Shown here: one piece after another, positions 1 to 11,267 of the stretch
Position numbering within the stretch: the first letter of the stretch is position 1
Layout: each line of letters opens with the position of its first letter
Assembly: GCF_036323735.1 (NCBI RefSeq)
Contig: NC_086022.1
Coordinates: forward strand, 65,979,202 to 66,043,201
Origin: Rattus norvegicus
Lineage: Eukaryota; Chordata; Mammalia; Rodentia; Muridae
Direction of reading: 5' to 3'
Length of the DNA stretch: 64,000 bases
The notes under the pieces: generated by a model
Databases searched by the model: none
Seen by the model: the letters and a program-made list of their open reading frames with translations, nothing else
Told to the model about the DNA's origin: nothing
Program-made: the position numbers and the translations under genes

Positions 1-324
1 TAAATAGTTTCATCACTTCAGACAGTGAGTGGCCAAGATACAAGTATACACAGAAAAGCTGTTCTCAGTAATGACTTAAGAAAATGGACAGTATTGATGC
101 TCGCTTACTGAGAGTGTCACTCTGTTGCTAGCTCCTCACAAAAGCCTGACGTGTTTGTGAGCCTTTGCTGGCTATTTACTTACTTCCCCTTTTGGAATAA
201 GTAAATGCTCTTAGGAAGAACAGATTCACGATGGGAAGCCAAAACAGAACCAGAGTCCAGGTTAATAAATGCCTGGCTTTCTTCTTCATTGCTTGTCAGG
301 AATCTATTATTCTTTTTTTTTTCA
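1..324. other. Single-copy flank, no gene seen
   Basis: No splice-flanked open frame, RNA gene or recognisable repeat was seen here. The short open frames at 180-420 on both strands exist only because they read through the adjacent (TG)n tract. Confidence 0.6.
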
Positions 325-349
325 GTGTGTGTGTGTGTGTGTGTGTGTG
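325..349. repeat. (TG)n microsatellite
   Basis: About 12 uninterrupted TG dinucleotides preceded by a T-rich run (312-322). It is the source of the Val-Cys and Thr-His runs in short translated frames. Confidence 0.95.
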
Positions 350-1152
350 CCAAGCATACACACATGGGCATTCACAAAACCCTCAGGCCTATCATGACAA
401 GGTGGATTTCTGAAGGCTTTTAAGAGCTAATAGCAGGTGGAATGTTTGTGAACTTATTTTCTATAGTACCCAACAGAGGGGGGAAAAATGAAAATAGAAA
501 TCAGATGCTTACTGACTGAAACCCAGTTCCGGGGTAGGATGAGAGCAGTGATGTTCAGAACTGCCTTTCTCAAACCAGACTAAAATGGCTGTATGACACA
601 GAGGGCAAAGACATCCCATCGCCAGCCTTTACCCCAGGATAGCTTTCACCAAACAAAATTGAGTTTGTGTCAGTCCTACTTAGGCAAGCTATAGGATTTT
701 CATTCATCAATGAATTTGTATCAGTGCATAATCTATTGTCTTGATGGTAAACCCCTGCACAAAAGCTTCGCGTGGGCATTTCTTCTCAAAGATGGGAAAC
801 TTAGAAAGAAAAGGAACCGTGGCTTTCATTGTTACGTTTGCTCCTTAACACCCAGCAAAAGGACAGGGGAACAGGAATTGAGCTGAATTCCATTGGGCAT
901 AAGAAATAGCAATTTCTCTGTCTCTGGGATCAAAAAGGAGATCTTCTTTGCTATTTAAGGTTTCAATGATTTCTTCTTTAATTCTATTTGGAAATGAAAG
1001 GCACCTCCTGTATCATGTATTTATGTCATCAAATACAATATACATCACCAAGAGCAAGTGCTGTCCTCAACTGCACTTTAGAATAGTTTCATCACAATAT
1101 TATCAAACAAGGTTCAAATAATTGGTGAACATTTGGGAAGAAGTTTCTCATT
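350..1152. other. Single-copy flank, no gene seen
   Basis: Balanced to AT-rich sequence without a convincing exon, repeat or RNA gene. The minus-strand frame at 570-779 has no splice or homology support. Confidence 0.5.
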
Positions 1153-1168
1153 AAGATAAATAAAACCA

Positions 1169-1265
1169 GGGGTTGGGGATTTAGCTCAGTGGTAGAGCGC
1201 TTGCCTAGGAAGCGCAAGGCCCTGGGTTCGGTCCCCAGCTCCGAAAAAAAGAACCCCCCCAAAAA
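1169..1265 (+). mobile_element. ID SINE (tRNA-Ala/BC1-derived), plus orientation
   Basis: The element starts GGGGTTGGGGATTTAGCTCA, has the A-box region TAGCTCAGTGGTAGAGCGC and a B-box-like GGTTCGGTCCCC, and ends in an A/C-rich tail. It is flanked by a perfect 16-bp target-site duplication, AAGATAAATAAAACCA, at 1153-1168 and 1266-1281. The intact duplication and near-consensus body point to a recent insertion. ID families are especially abundant in rat. It is a retroposon, not a functional tRNA gene. Confidence 0.95.
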
Positions 1266-1280
1266 AAGATAAATAAAACC

Positions 1281-1325
1281 ATGCTCTAAACCCAGGAAGT
1301 AGCCCATGCTCTAAACCCAGGAAGT
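1281..1325. repeat. 25-bp direct tandem duplication
   Basis: ATGCTCTAAACCCAGGAAGT occurs at 1281-1300 and again at 1306-1325, giving a period of 25. The first copy starts at the end of the ID element's right target-site duplication, so the duplication touches the insertion site. Confidence 0.9.
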
Positions 1326-1694
1326 TCGCCAGCTTTTATTTCCTCAAAGGACAGCAAAATCCCACCTCACCATCTATCACCAAACCAGTATACTCTCTTA
1401 ACTACACTTCCCTTTGATTGATGGGACACAAACGCATTGGGACAAAAAAAGCAAAGACAGATAAATAAAAATCTGTTTCTTTCTAATACATTAGTCACCA
1501 TCAAAGGAATAAACAATCTGAACACTTCTCCAAGACTATATATTTAGTACAAAGTATATTGCATTTATTCTAACATTTCCCCACCTGGAAACACAGGTCT
1601 TAGTGTCTTCTGCAAGCAACAAGCCTTCTTCCCAATGTGCCCTGTCACCTTTGTAGCAACCCGGCACTTGCTGGCATGGGAACTAGGGGTGGTC
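1326..1694. other. Single-copy flank upstream of the GC-rich island
   Basis: AT-rich sequence with no gene seen. The plus-strand frame that starts at 1637 is open mainly because it runs through the (GGT)n tract as poly-glycine. Confidence 0.5.
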
Positions 1695-1750
1695 ATGGTG
1701 GTGGTGGTGGTGGTGGTGGTGGTGGTGGTGGTGGTGGTGGTGGTGGTGGT
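1695..1750. repeat. (GGT)n trinucleotide microsatellite
   Basis: About 18 GGT units, nearly perfect. On the plus strand it would encode poly-Gly, and on the minus strand poly-Thr or poly-His. It lies about 0.8 kb upstream of the candidate first exon. No coding role is supported. Confidence 0.95.
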
Positions 1751-2091
1751 TGCAAAGGTTGTGGTGTAGAAATTGCAGATGAAGAGCTGGGCTCTGGGGA
1801 CGGACATGGAGAGATGCAGGAAAGAGCTGAGAGAGAAAGCTGTCATATTTGCACAGAAGAACCGCCAAATCAGAGCGCAGAGAAGATTTCATTGGCGGAG
1901 GCTCCTTCAACGGCAACTAATCCTGTCAGAACGAAAGAAAATTGTAAATGCTCTCTCCAGAAACTGTCCGCCCATTTGCAGCTAATCAAACACAAACGCA
2001 CAAATAGAGACACCACTCTCTTGCTCTGCTGCTACACACAGCGGGTGAGGGCGAGGAGACCAGTTCCTGGGAGCAGGCACGCGGGGGCACA

Positions 2092-2130
2092 GACACACTC
2101 ACTCGCACACACGCACACACGCACACGCCA
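2092..2130. repeat. Imperfect CA-rich simple repeat
   Basis: Alternating CACA/CGCACA units within the GC-rich island. The interspersed CpGs make it an imperfect alternating purine-pyrimidine tract. Confidence 0.8.
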
Positions 2131-2529
2131 GCCTGCGGGCTTGGCCAGAACCCTGAAGTCGCAGATCCCACTTGGAAATCGCCAGAGGCGCTGGGAGAAG
2201 TGGAGGAGCGCAGCTCCCAGACACTAATTAGTACTTCTCCAGCGCTCGGGTGAAGAAATGAAGCTCGCCCAGCTCTTCACCATATCCAGGTCTCCTTTCT
2301 GTGCCGGTGCCCACAGTCATCTCCCTGAAAGCCAGGTTTGAAAGTCTTATTTGCCTATGTTTTGGGGGTGTGATGCTCAGGGCGGCGGACAGATGCAATT
2401 TAACTCCAGTCTGAACAGACCACCGGGGTCCCAGATTAGCCAAGTGACACGACCGAAGTGAAATGCCCCGCAGCCTTCTCTGAGCCTTGGGGTCCGCAGT
2501 CTCCCCGCCTCCCTTGCCCCACCCGTCTA

Positions 2530-2719
2530 AGTGCGGCGGCGACAACTAATCTTTCGCTTTTCTCTCGCAAGATCCAGGGAGAAGGCAAGCGGGCAGTCAG
2601 CTGAGGACTCTAAGCAGTACCGCTCGCTCCCAAGCCGGTCCAACCTGAGCCCGCCAAAGGCTCCTCGCTCCAGCCAGACTCTACCAGATCACAGCCCCGG
2701 GCGACTAAGTCAACGACAG
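2530..2719 (+). other. Candidate non-coding first exon (5' UTR)
   Basis: About 190 bp of GC-rich sequence follows a GC box and ends GACAG|GTAAAG, a good splice donor (GT at 2720-2721). The stretch contains no ATG on the plus strand, as expected of a 5' UTR. The start is a guess, because the transcription start cannot be read from sequence. If joined to the candidate exon at 53840, the frame of that exon's ATG is closed upstream by TAA at 2706-2708, so the downstream ATG would be the first start codon. I do not recognise the gene. Confidence 0.4.
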
Positions 2720-3769
2720 GTAAAGGCGCTGCTATACCACCCGGTTCTCTGATTGTCCGTACCAAGGGCCCGGTACCTCGCAGCTCCTCCCAATCACCCG
2801 ACCCTGGCCCCAGAGGGTCTGGGTTTGGAAGAATTGTTTGGTGGTCCCCGACACGTGCAGGTTTTCTAATGGAAACTTTGGCATCTGGGGCTTGCTGGAG
2901 AGGATACGTACCTTGGCGGGTCTGAAAGAAGGAGGGGTTTCACAGCTGGGGCGGGGGAAACCATTTGGGGTAGCTAAGTCCAGTGGAATGTGGCAAAAGC
3001 AGCCTGTGAGCACCGATACCCCAGTATGGCTCTTTTTGAGCTTGGCAATCCCCCCCGCCCCCCGCTGTCACAGACTCTGCTCCTCTTCAACCCCCCACTC
3101 TAGATGCTGCCGTGGGAAAGGCAAGTAGAGCTCAGTCTCTCCTGCCGCTCACCCTCTCCCCCTTAAGCCACCCTTAAACCCCAGGGTCTGGGCACACTGC
3201 ATTTAGGGTGGAGGCCCCTCTCGCCGCCACTCCGTCCTCTGACTCCGCCTTGGGAGAGAACCTTCCGGTGAGGGAAGGGAGACAGGTTTAGTGCTATTGT
3301 CCCCGGACCTTGGCCGGGGTAAAAAAGGTTGGGGAAGGTTCCCAGGAGGAGAGAGAAGGGAGTCCTCTGCAAGCCTATTCTCCTCCGCTGGCGCACAAGG
3401 TTGATTGTCCACTGTGGCTGAGGAAAGGGGCCCCAGCCCAGAGCTGATGAAGTCTCGGACGCTGCAGGAGCTTGGCCTCCCAACTCATGGTGGGTACTGT
3501 ACCACTCTGCGGGTCTTAGAGGCTAGCTGTGCTGCAAATGACCTTTAATGTTGGCACCTGCGGAGCTAAGCTATCATCTCAAACTTGTGGCTCTGGGAGC
3601 GTCTGAGGTGCGGTCCAAACCGGGTTGCAGATACAAAATACAGTAATTCCACCTGTGCGCTCCACCCTTTCATGTCCCTGGGGTGTCAGAAGCCTCGCAA
3701 GCAGGGAGACTTCCTTTGTAGAGCGCTCCAGGGTTAAGAATTCACCCAAATTGACATCTATGGGGGCGC

Positions 3770-3770
<1 letters not shown>

Positions 3771-3838
<68 letters not shown>
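3771..3838. repeat. (GT)34 microsatellite
   Basis: An uninterrupted run of about 34 GT units at the 3' edge of the GC-rich island, followed by a G8 run (3839-3847 region). Long pure alternating purine-pyrimidine DNA of this kind can form Z-DNA and is usually highly polymorphic. Confidence 0.97.
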
Positions 3839-3839
<1 letters not shown>

Positions 3840-3847
3840 GGGGGGGA

Positions 3848-4503
3848 TACTCTGCCTCTGTCCTTCCACAGTATATGCATCCACCTTTCTATCTCCGGTC
3901 TTTCTGCGCCCTTAAGGCACTTCTGAGCCACTAAATAGTCCAAGGGAGGGTCGATCAGTCTTTCAGTCCCTTTATGTGATGCAGACTCTGGAGCTTGTGT
4001 GCAAATGCCCACGGAGAGAAGTACTCGCTGCCAAGAGCTGGGAGGAGGGCAGAGAAATGGAAGTAAACGCTGAAGGCAAGTAAAATTGCCCGCTGACACA
4101 TCACCCAAGCTGCCCTGTCGTGTTCTTGTGTCACTTCAGGGTCCCCGCGAGTCTGTTCCTGCAACCCCATTGCTTCAGAGCTTCCCTCCTCAGGAATCCC
4201 CATGCCTCTGTGCTCCAGGTCCAGACCCTCCCACGCTGACCTTCCATTACTCTCTACTCCGTCTCTTTTTCTTTTTGTCTGGTTTTGCTTCCCTCGTTCT
4301 TTCTTTTACGCTGGGTGGCAGTTGGTATATGGAAATCTTAGGATGCTCAGTCCCTCCAGCATAAGCAGCCAGCAACACAAACACACACCCCAAAGCTCTT
4401 CTGTACACACACGCATTAGCGTTCCAGCGCCTGGTCACCTTTGGGCATTCCCTCAGCATCTGCAGCTTCTGTCATCATTGCTGAGGCTTCTGCCTCAGCC
4501 CAG
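3848..4503. other. No gene seen, transition from GC-rich island to AT-rich DNA
   Basis: Mixed-composition sequence. Several short open frames overlap on both strands without splice or homology support. Confidence 0.45.
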
Positions 4504-4619
4504 CTGAATGGAGAGAGGGAGCTGATCCTACTCCCCGGAGAAACCTCAGGACAATCAGGCAGACCTTGGGAATTTGAGGTAGAAGTGCAGTGGAGAGACT
4601 GCTGGGGCAGTTCAAAGAG
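4504..4619 (+). other. Weak candidate alternative exon
   Basis: A 116-bp segment lies between a pyrimidine-containing acceptor (…CTGCCTCAGCCCAG|CTG) and a strong donor (AAAGAG|GTGAGC, GT at 4620-4621). One frame is open throughout and begins before the acceptor. There is no recognisable domain and no homology evidence, so it could be a chance acceptor-donor pair. Confidence 0.15.
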
Positions 4620-4621
4620 GT

Positions 4622-6616
4622 GAGCATTCCTGTGGGAAGCAATTTTCCCATCCCGATACAGGCTGTCTTGACTCCCTGTCAGGACTCCTTGTCTTGGAGT
4701 CCAACTAGTTGTAATTGTTTTTTTTCCAACCCTCTGATGGCTGAGTACCGGAGTGGGCCTGAACCTTCTTTCTCTTTCTTGCAATCGGCACATTTCTGGA
4801 CTCAGGGTTCTTTGCTCAAAAAAAAAAATCAGCTGGACTTATAAACTCCATGTTAACTAACTCTGGATTGTGGGGCAAAGGATTTTACGATGTTTTCGGC
4901 AGACAATTAAATGCATGAGCATAAACTGTCTTGATAAGCATGGGGTGGTTATGTTCTTTTCACTGCTAGCAATAACAGGAATCTTTATACCCATACATAG
5001 AAGCTTCTCGTGAACAGGCGTCCCTGGGTCATCGTGAAGAATTTTGCAAAGACACCTATGACTGTAGAGATAAAACCAGTCGATTTAGCCAAGACACAGT
5101 TTCGTGCTGAGAATTATACGGGTTATAATTGAGAATGGACATCTTTGAGATTGTTGTCAAAGGTGGAAAAACTTTATGCCAATGCTGTAACAGCTTTCCC
5201 TTAGGAAAGGGACTAAAGAGTCCCTTTAAGACCAGATCGTCACCCCGTTACTGAAAAACACGTTGAAGTTTTGGCAATACAATTGATAAACAACTCCTCA
5301 TCAACTCCATGGACTTCCGAGGTGAAATAATATCCACAAATGAGTTTCAAAATCCAAGACTCTTAAAGGCCTGGAATATCTCCTCAGGTTTGTCTCTGGC
5401 CTGAAAGTTGCGTGTGTATAATGGAGTGGACATAGGGGACAGTTGAGTTGTAGGACTGGGAAGTAAGAGGAGGCTTCCTGACAGATGTTTTGGTCAGCCT
5501 GTGAAAGGAGAAATGATGTGTGCTTATGTAAGTGTGCCTGAGGGTGCCTGGAGGGGAACTGGAGGAAGAAACTAGGTAGATGGCAATATCCCTATCATAG
5601 TTCAAGTGCATGGGAACCCAGAAAACATGCTTGGAGCTCTTCAGTGACTTCAGAGGCAGCTGTGGAGGAGATTAACAGTTAAAATATAGAAACTGTTCCT
5701 GCAGTGAGCTCCCACAGGCAACCATTGGGAGGGGGGGTAAACTGTCTTTAAAAATAAAACTAACGAATTACTCTAAAAGTGAATTTATCTCTTTCTTTTT
5801 GTCCAGACAGTCACCCCTAATCCCCAAGACAGGGAACTGGACACAACCTTAGAGGACAATTGCCAAATTCCAATCCAGAACAGCCACTTCTAGGGCCAAG
5901 GGTTAGGGTATCTTCAAAGGTGTCTAGCTTGCTGGCTGGCAAGTGGAGAACTGAGGGTGTGAGTGTCCATCGGTCACTGCAGAGTGAGCTGGCTGATGAG
6001 AAAGCAATGTGTCACCAGGACCCACCACAGTGGGTTGAGTATCAGGGGGTGAAGAAGAAGGGAATTTAGAGCCCAAGGTAGGAGAGGTGAAGAGAACATG
6101 TGAGAAAGAAGGGAATGTAAGGGCAGGATCCTGTAGAAATGACCTTAATAAAGTGTGGTTCAGCCTCAACTCCTCACACTGGTCTTAATATGTCACTACG
6201 TGAAACAATGCTCCTAAGTATCTTTCCATATAACCACCCAGAGAGCCTTCTTCACCCGATCTTAACACTTCTTTCTTTTAGGTAGAGACTGACAAACAAC
6301 ATGTCAGAGTCCCCTTGAAAGACTGTTTTTATTCATAAAAATTGCATTTGCACTGGTATGTTACTCTTGAGGTCCATGCTGTGTCCCCTCGAGGTCTCAC
6401 ATGTATTAGAGCCTGGTAAAATCCTCCTTGTGGCTATTTACAACTGCCCATCAACCTTACCATTTGTTTGCCCTCTGTTTGTCTTGGCTCACTGAGCAGA
6501 CGTTCCAGTCCTTTTCATTAGGGGTCAGCAATGCAAGTGGACTGCATATCCTAGGTTCTGCTGTGTTGTCTTGTGGTATGATAATACGTACATCTGTGTA
6601 TGAATACCTCACCCCA

Positions 6617-6618
<2 letters not shown>
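4622..6618. other. Intron-like or intergenic DNA, no gene seen
   Basis: No repeat that I can name and no convincing exon. A poly-G/A run near 5730-5760 and short open frames at 5860-6169 have no support. Confidence 0.5.

Positions 6619-6671
<53 letters not shown>
6619..6671. repeat. (GT)26 microsatellite
   Basis: Uninterrupted GT run followed by GAGGTGGGGGTGG. It accounts for the Thr-His and Val-Cys frames on both strands at 6428-6769. Confidence 0.97.
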
Positions 6672-6677
<6 letters not shown>

Positions 6678-6859
6678 GGGTGGATCCTGGGAAGCAGGTC
6701 ATCTTCCGTTAGGCATTTTGAAACTTTATGATAAATTCCTGCTACTTTCTTAAGCAGCTTCTTACCCACATTACATTATCTGTTTTGCCACAAATCCTTA
6801 TGATTTTAAAGAGTGTCAAACACATCCCGGGAACTTAAAAAATCTTCGTTGAACAAGTA

Positions 6860-7038
6860 AATAGGTGAATCCATTTTCTCATGGCCACCATCCTAGGTGA
6901 TAGATGCCATTTTCTTGATTTACAGGAAAGGCAATCTACACTCACAGAAATGCAGGGATGGCCCAAAATCACATAAACAGTATGTTGCAGCCCCAAGATG
7001 CAAACACAGTCTGTTGGACTCCTGGAGGCTTCACTCTG
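6860..7038 (+). mobile_element. MIR SINE fragment (ancient), plus orientation
   Basis: The order of motifs matches the MIR core and 3' part: a GATTTACAGGAAAGG…CTCACAGAAATGCAGGGA…GCCCAAAATCACATAAACAG…AAACACAGTCTGTTGGACTCC series. It corresponds to the consensus path from 'tttacagatgagg' to 'gcccaaggtcacacagc' to 'gtctgactcc'. It is heavily diverged, as expected for a pre-eutherian element. The 160-residue open frame at 6897-7379 runs through it and is not a gene. Confidence 0.7.
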
Positions 7039-8616
7039 ATACTATATGCAGAGGCATAACCTGTATTTTTCCTGTGTTTGGGGAAAGTGACCCTGTGATA
7101 TTCAGTTTTCAATCGTGTTCTCGCCATCCCTTCAGTTCAACTCTGGCTTTTCTGCTTAGACCCCCTACATCCAGGCAAAGAAGCCAAGAAGAGTCGGTGC
7201 CAACTACATTCTTGGTTGGCACCACTTGCTCATTTTACGTAGTCAGCTACTATTTCTGGTGGAAGAAATCAAAGGCATTAAGAGTACCAGGCACTCTGCC
7301 AGGTGTCACATCCACCTCTCAGCTAAGGCAAGGGAACCAAGTCAGATGCCCTCCAGTTGAACACATGGTAACTAGATAAATAATTTTCTCAAAATGAAAC
7401 ATGCAAGTACTTCATGAGAAAGTTCACAAGTCAACGTTTGTGCTAGCTTCTCTCCATTGTATTATGGTGAGTAGCTTCTGAGTTTCAATGGCTTCTTTTA
7501 ATTTTAATCAGAATTTATAGTCAACCTCTTTCTGGCAAGGCAAATGTGACTTTGTGAACTGCTATCCGCTGAGGAGGAGGAGGAGGAAGAGTAGTTAGAG
7601 CTTCTATGCTCTCATCTATTCCTGTCTTCATTTCGTTTTCTTCTTTCTTCTCACATGCTGAAGTTCCTTTTATACTATGACCTAAATATACAATCATCTT
7701 AGCTGCTGCTGTTACCATGGTAATGTTTCATGGTAGATAAGGGTATACTATAAGAATCAGTTTCTGTCATTAGTAATGGAATTCTTTCCCTCTCAACCCT
7801 TCTCCCTCTAGCCAAGCTTACACCTAATGATGCCCTCTGGTGTTCAAAGGCAGAAAGCGCACTGGTTTGTTTCAGAGGAGCTCATTGTTTAAAGCTAAAG
7901 AGACACTTTCGTTTTAATTTGAAAATAAAAATAACTCAGATAAGGTTTAATTGGTATAGTTTAAACAATGGTGTTATAAGGAGATTTTCTGTTTTCTAAG
8001 TATATTAAAAGTTGTCTACTATTAAGAGATTTAAAGAGTTCTTCATGTGTATGTCAGTATTTAGGAGACCTATACACTCCCCCCCCCTTTTTTAAAACTT
8101 AATATGGTTGTGAAATGTTCTTATGATAGACAGAGAGACTTCCAAGAGGAGAATCTAGTAGAATATTCTGCATGCTTTGATCTGCAGACTTAAAAAAATT
8201 GAAGTCTTCTGTCTTAATGGGGAGACTTCATTGCTGGAAACGTCTAGACATTTTACTCTTCGTCTGCATTAATGAGCACATTTTAATTAGTCACTCATAA
8301 CCCAACAAACTGACACGAAACTGATGTGCTAAGAACACCATATCTTTCTTTTCCAGCTCTTTCCATTTCCGTGGCAAAGCAGACCAGGGCTCTTTTGGGG
8401 GCTTCTCCGGAACCTCTCACCCAACCTCCCTTGTTGGGAGTGGTTCTCAGATCTTTATCATGATGTTTTGAACTGGCCCGCCACTCTTCAGCTCTCTGCA
8501 CTGAACCCCCTTCTCTCATTACCAGACTACCTTCTCTATAATGCAAGTCTGAGCCTGTCATACTCTCTTTAAAAATTCTTCAGTGTTTCTCAACTGGCTG
8601 TGATCAACTCTCCCAT
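7039..8616. other. AT-rich single-copy DNA, no gene seen
   Basis: Contains a short (GAG)n run at 7571-7590 and a C10 homopolymer near 8080. No splice-supported exon was seen. Confidence 0.5.
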
Positions 8617-8700
8617 CACTGATGCAGTGAGAATGTCCAACACGGATGCAGTGAGGCCATGCAGCACGGTTGCAGTGATGCTGTCCAACACTGATAAAGT
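8617..8700. repeat. 24-bp minisatellite, 3.5 units
   Basis: Units at 8617-8640, 8641-8664 and 8665-8688, plus a half unit at 8689-8700. All begin CAC[TG]G and share the core TGCAGTGA. Units 1 and 3 both end GTCCAA. Length is conserved exactly at 24 bp although the units differ at several positions. Confidence 0.85.
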
Positions 8701-11267
8701 CTCTTTCCCCAGCTGCGTCTTTACTCACCATTTCTTCCTGTTGGGTCTGCAGAGACAGAACTCATAGTAGGTTGGTATTCTGACCAATCACAGTAAAAGC
8801 TAAAAACTTTAGCCAATGTCTTCTTTCTCATCTTCTCCTCCTCTCCTTTCCTTTCATTTAATTCATCCATGGTGTTGTTATTTTTATAATAACCAATGAC
8901 AAGTAACCAGATTTGTATATAGATTTGCAATCAATATAATAACAAGGAATTTTTGGTGTTTAATAGTCATGATATTGTGTTTTGGAGGGAAAGACATGAA
9001 TTATTATTTTAAAGTATTCCATGACTTTGGAGAATTTTTCCCCTGGATATTAAACTAAATTATTTAAAAGTGAAAGTACTTGTAAAGTTTAGCTGATTTA
9101 ATCTGGTCTTGGTCATAAGATAGCAACTAGAACTTAACATTTAAACGTAAGAAAATTAGAAGAACAGTGGATATATTCTCATTAGTGATAAAAATCATGC
9201 ATTTATAATACACCGCTAATAAGATTTGATTTTTATTTCAATCTTAGGCTAAAGGCTGAGAAGGGATGAGATACATTTTTTAAGTATCTGACTTTCTAAC
9301 AAATTTTTTGCATAGATGTTTATAACTCCATAAATATTCATATTGACTTTCTATTTTCTTGTATAAAAACTCTTCCTAGACTACATACTAGCTTTGGCTC
9401 AGATGTCTAGTGCATGGAGCAATGGATAAACAAAGCTGTACATCTGTATTTTCAAGATAAATTGAAATGAATAATTGAAGTACGGTAGGGGTTGGTGCTA
9501 TGTTTTCATTTGGCTCAGGAAGGCAGGACATCTGTTCTGGAGGCTAAGTATCCATTTACTCTTTGTGCTGACCTCTAGGCACACCAAAACACAGGTCTTC
9601 AACCATTGGCATACATAGCCAGTGCTTTGAATGACAGGATTCTAAGAACTGGCTAAATGAACTACCTTTTCCTGCTTTATAAAGAGAGTAATCCATAGGC
9701 TGAATGCCTAGAATACTCTGTTCCTCGTGACGAGATCATGAGTCAGCAAGAAGTCTCTCAGGAATCTAGGTTTTTTTTTTTTTTTTTTAAGCAGGTACAT
9801 GATATAATCGCAAAGTGGGCAATAGTGGAGCACATTTTAAGTGATAGTAGAAAGGAATATCAATAGTAAACTTTAGAACTTACCAGACATTGAAGAGGGG
9901 GATAAAGGCAGAATGCTCAACCCTGAAATGTTTCTATAGGACTTCACACGAAAGCTTTGTCTCCCTTTATAGACGGTCAAGATCCAGAGACAGTGATGGG
10001 CACAGTCAGAAACCTTTCAGTTTCCTGGACAAATTCCAGTGTAAGCAATCAATAACAATTCAGCATACCTGGTGCCTGTCCTCTGCATACCAATTGGTTT
10101 ACATGAAGCTCAGCTACAACTCCATATCTACATTCTTAGAGCTAGCCTGGGCTGGGAAGGGTTGAGTAGTGGTTCGCTTTGTAAGCCTTACTTCAGTTTC
10201 TACTCCTTCTGTGGTCCGTCATGGTCTTTCTCACTGATGTCTTCGCAGGACACAACATTCCTTTGATTTTAATGCTCTTCTGTGCTGCCCTCTGTGCAGT
10301 GCCCTCTCTGGGAAGGAAATGGACATGTGCCTGCTCCTCTTCCTCTTCCTTTTCCTCTTCCTCTTCCTTTCCCAGCTGCTCAGGGAGGGATTTAGTAGAG
10401 TGCTGGAACTGTCTTCAGCTCTAACAGGGTACACTTGGCAATAACTGCTGTAAATCCTCACACACTATGATGATTCCCCAGGGACGGACTTATCCAGTAA
10501 GCACTAGGAGTAGGAATGCTTTGCTGAGCGTCGCTGATGCTGTCGTCCAAACCTCTCACTTGAGACGATTCCTGTTTTAACGATGCAGATATGCTTTTCC
10601 TTACCAAACCAACTAGGGGGAGATGGGACCCTTAGCTCTTGGTTAATAAACTACTCCATGGCTCTTGACTAGAGGTGAGTTAGATATCTAAAGAATTACC
10701 CGGAGACTACTTTTTTCTACATTTCATAAATGCTAAGCTCAGAATAATTTGATTAGTAGTGGTGATGAAATACATGGCACACATAAATTTGTATTGTTTC
10801 TGCGCCTTCTTTGAAATTGTTTCAAAGGGAAGAGGTTTCTACGCCAACATGTGAAATGTGTAGAATTTCTCTCTCTTTTCCTACTTGAATTTTTTGGATT
10901 GCAATATTTGGCTTCATTTCATGAAGGAAGGGAGGAAGTATGTATTGAAGATAGCTCTTTTATTTTCTTGTTTTATCCTCAAAATTACTTTTCCTTCCAA
11001 TTTTGTCAACAAAGAGTGCAGCTATATGTTTCTATGTAGGCTTAGACGGCACAAATCTCTTTTCCTGTGCACTGAGTCATGAGAGTATGAAGGAGGGATA
11101 CCACGGATGACAAAAGCTTAGATCCTGCTGTCTTTTTCTATTTTTTAAGTTTAAAAAATTCTTTATTACAATATCACAAACTACTCAATTTATAATTAGA
11201 AAATATCTCAGTGTTTTAGTTTTTCATATAACTAATTTTCTGTATAGTAATAATGTAGCAAAAATAC
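8701..11267. other. AT-rich single-copy DNA, no gene seen
   Basis: Includes a T18 run at 9771-9788 and a (TTCCTC)n pyrimidine-rich tract at about 10333-10373. The open frames at 9890-10424 have no splice or homology support. Confidence 0.5.

Larger units (their letters stand above)
1990..3490. promoter_or_regulatory. GC/CpG-enriched region, putative promoter
   Basis: This is the only extended stretch of the window with frequent CpG and high GC, in sharp contrast to the AT-rich sequence that follows. A GC box (CTCCCCGCCTCCC, about 2501-2513) and a CCCCACCCG motif lie just upstream of the candidate first exon at 2530-2719. No clear TATA box sits at a suitable distance, as is common for CpG-type promoters. 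A CA-rich stretch lies at 2092-2130. Promoter activity and direction are inferred from composition and the downstream splice donor. A bidirectional promoter is possible. Confidence 0.5.

Noticed and set aside
1169..1265. tRNA-like gene
   Set aside because: The A and B boxes belong to an ID retroposon with target-site duplications. It lacks a mature tRNA fold and is present in several copies here.
1637..2227. 196-residue plus-strand open frame with a long glycine run
   Set aside because: It is held open by the (GGT)n microsatellite and GC-rich sequence. There is no domain, no splice context and no plausible protein on either side of the glycine run.
2228..2545. 105-residue minus-strand open frame in the GC-rich island
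   Set aside because: GC-rich DNA keeps frames open by chance. No recognisable protein and no splice or homology support.
6897..7379. 160-residue plus-strand open frame
   Set aside because: Its first part is a decayed MIR SINE and the rest shows no domain. Longest non-repeat frame but not convincing.
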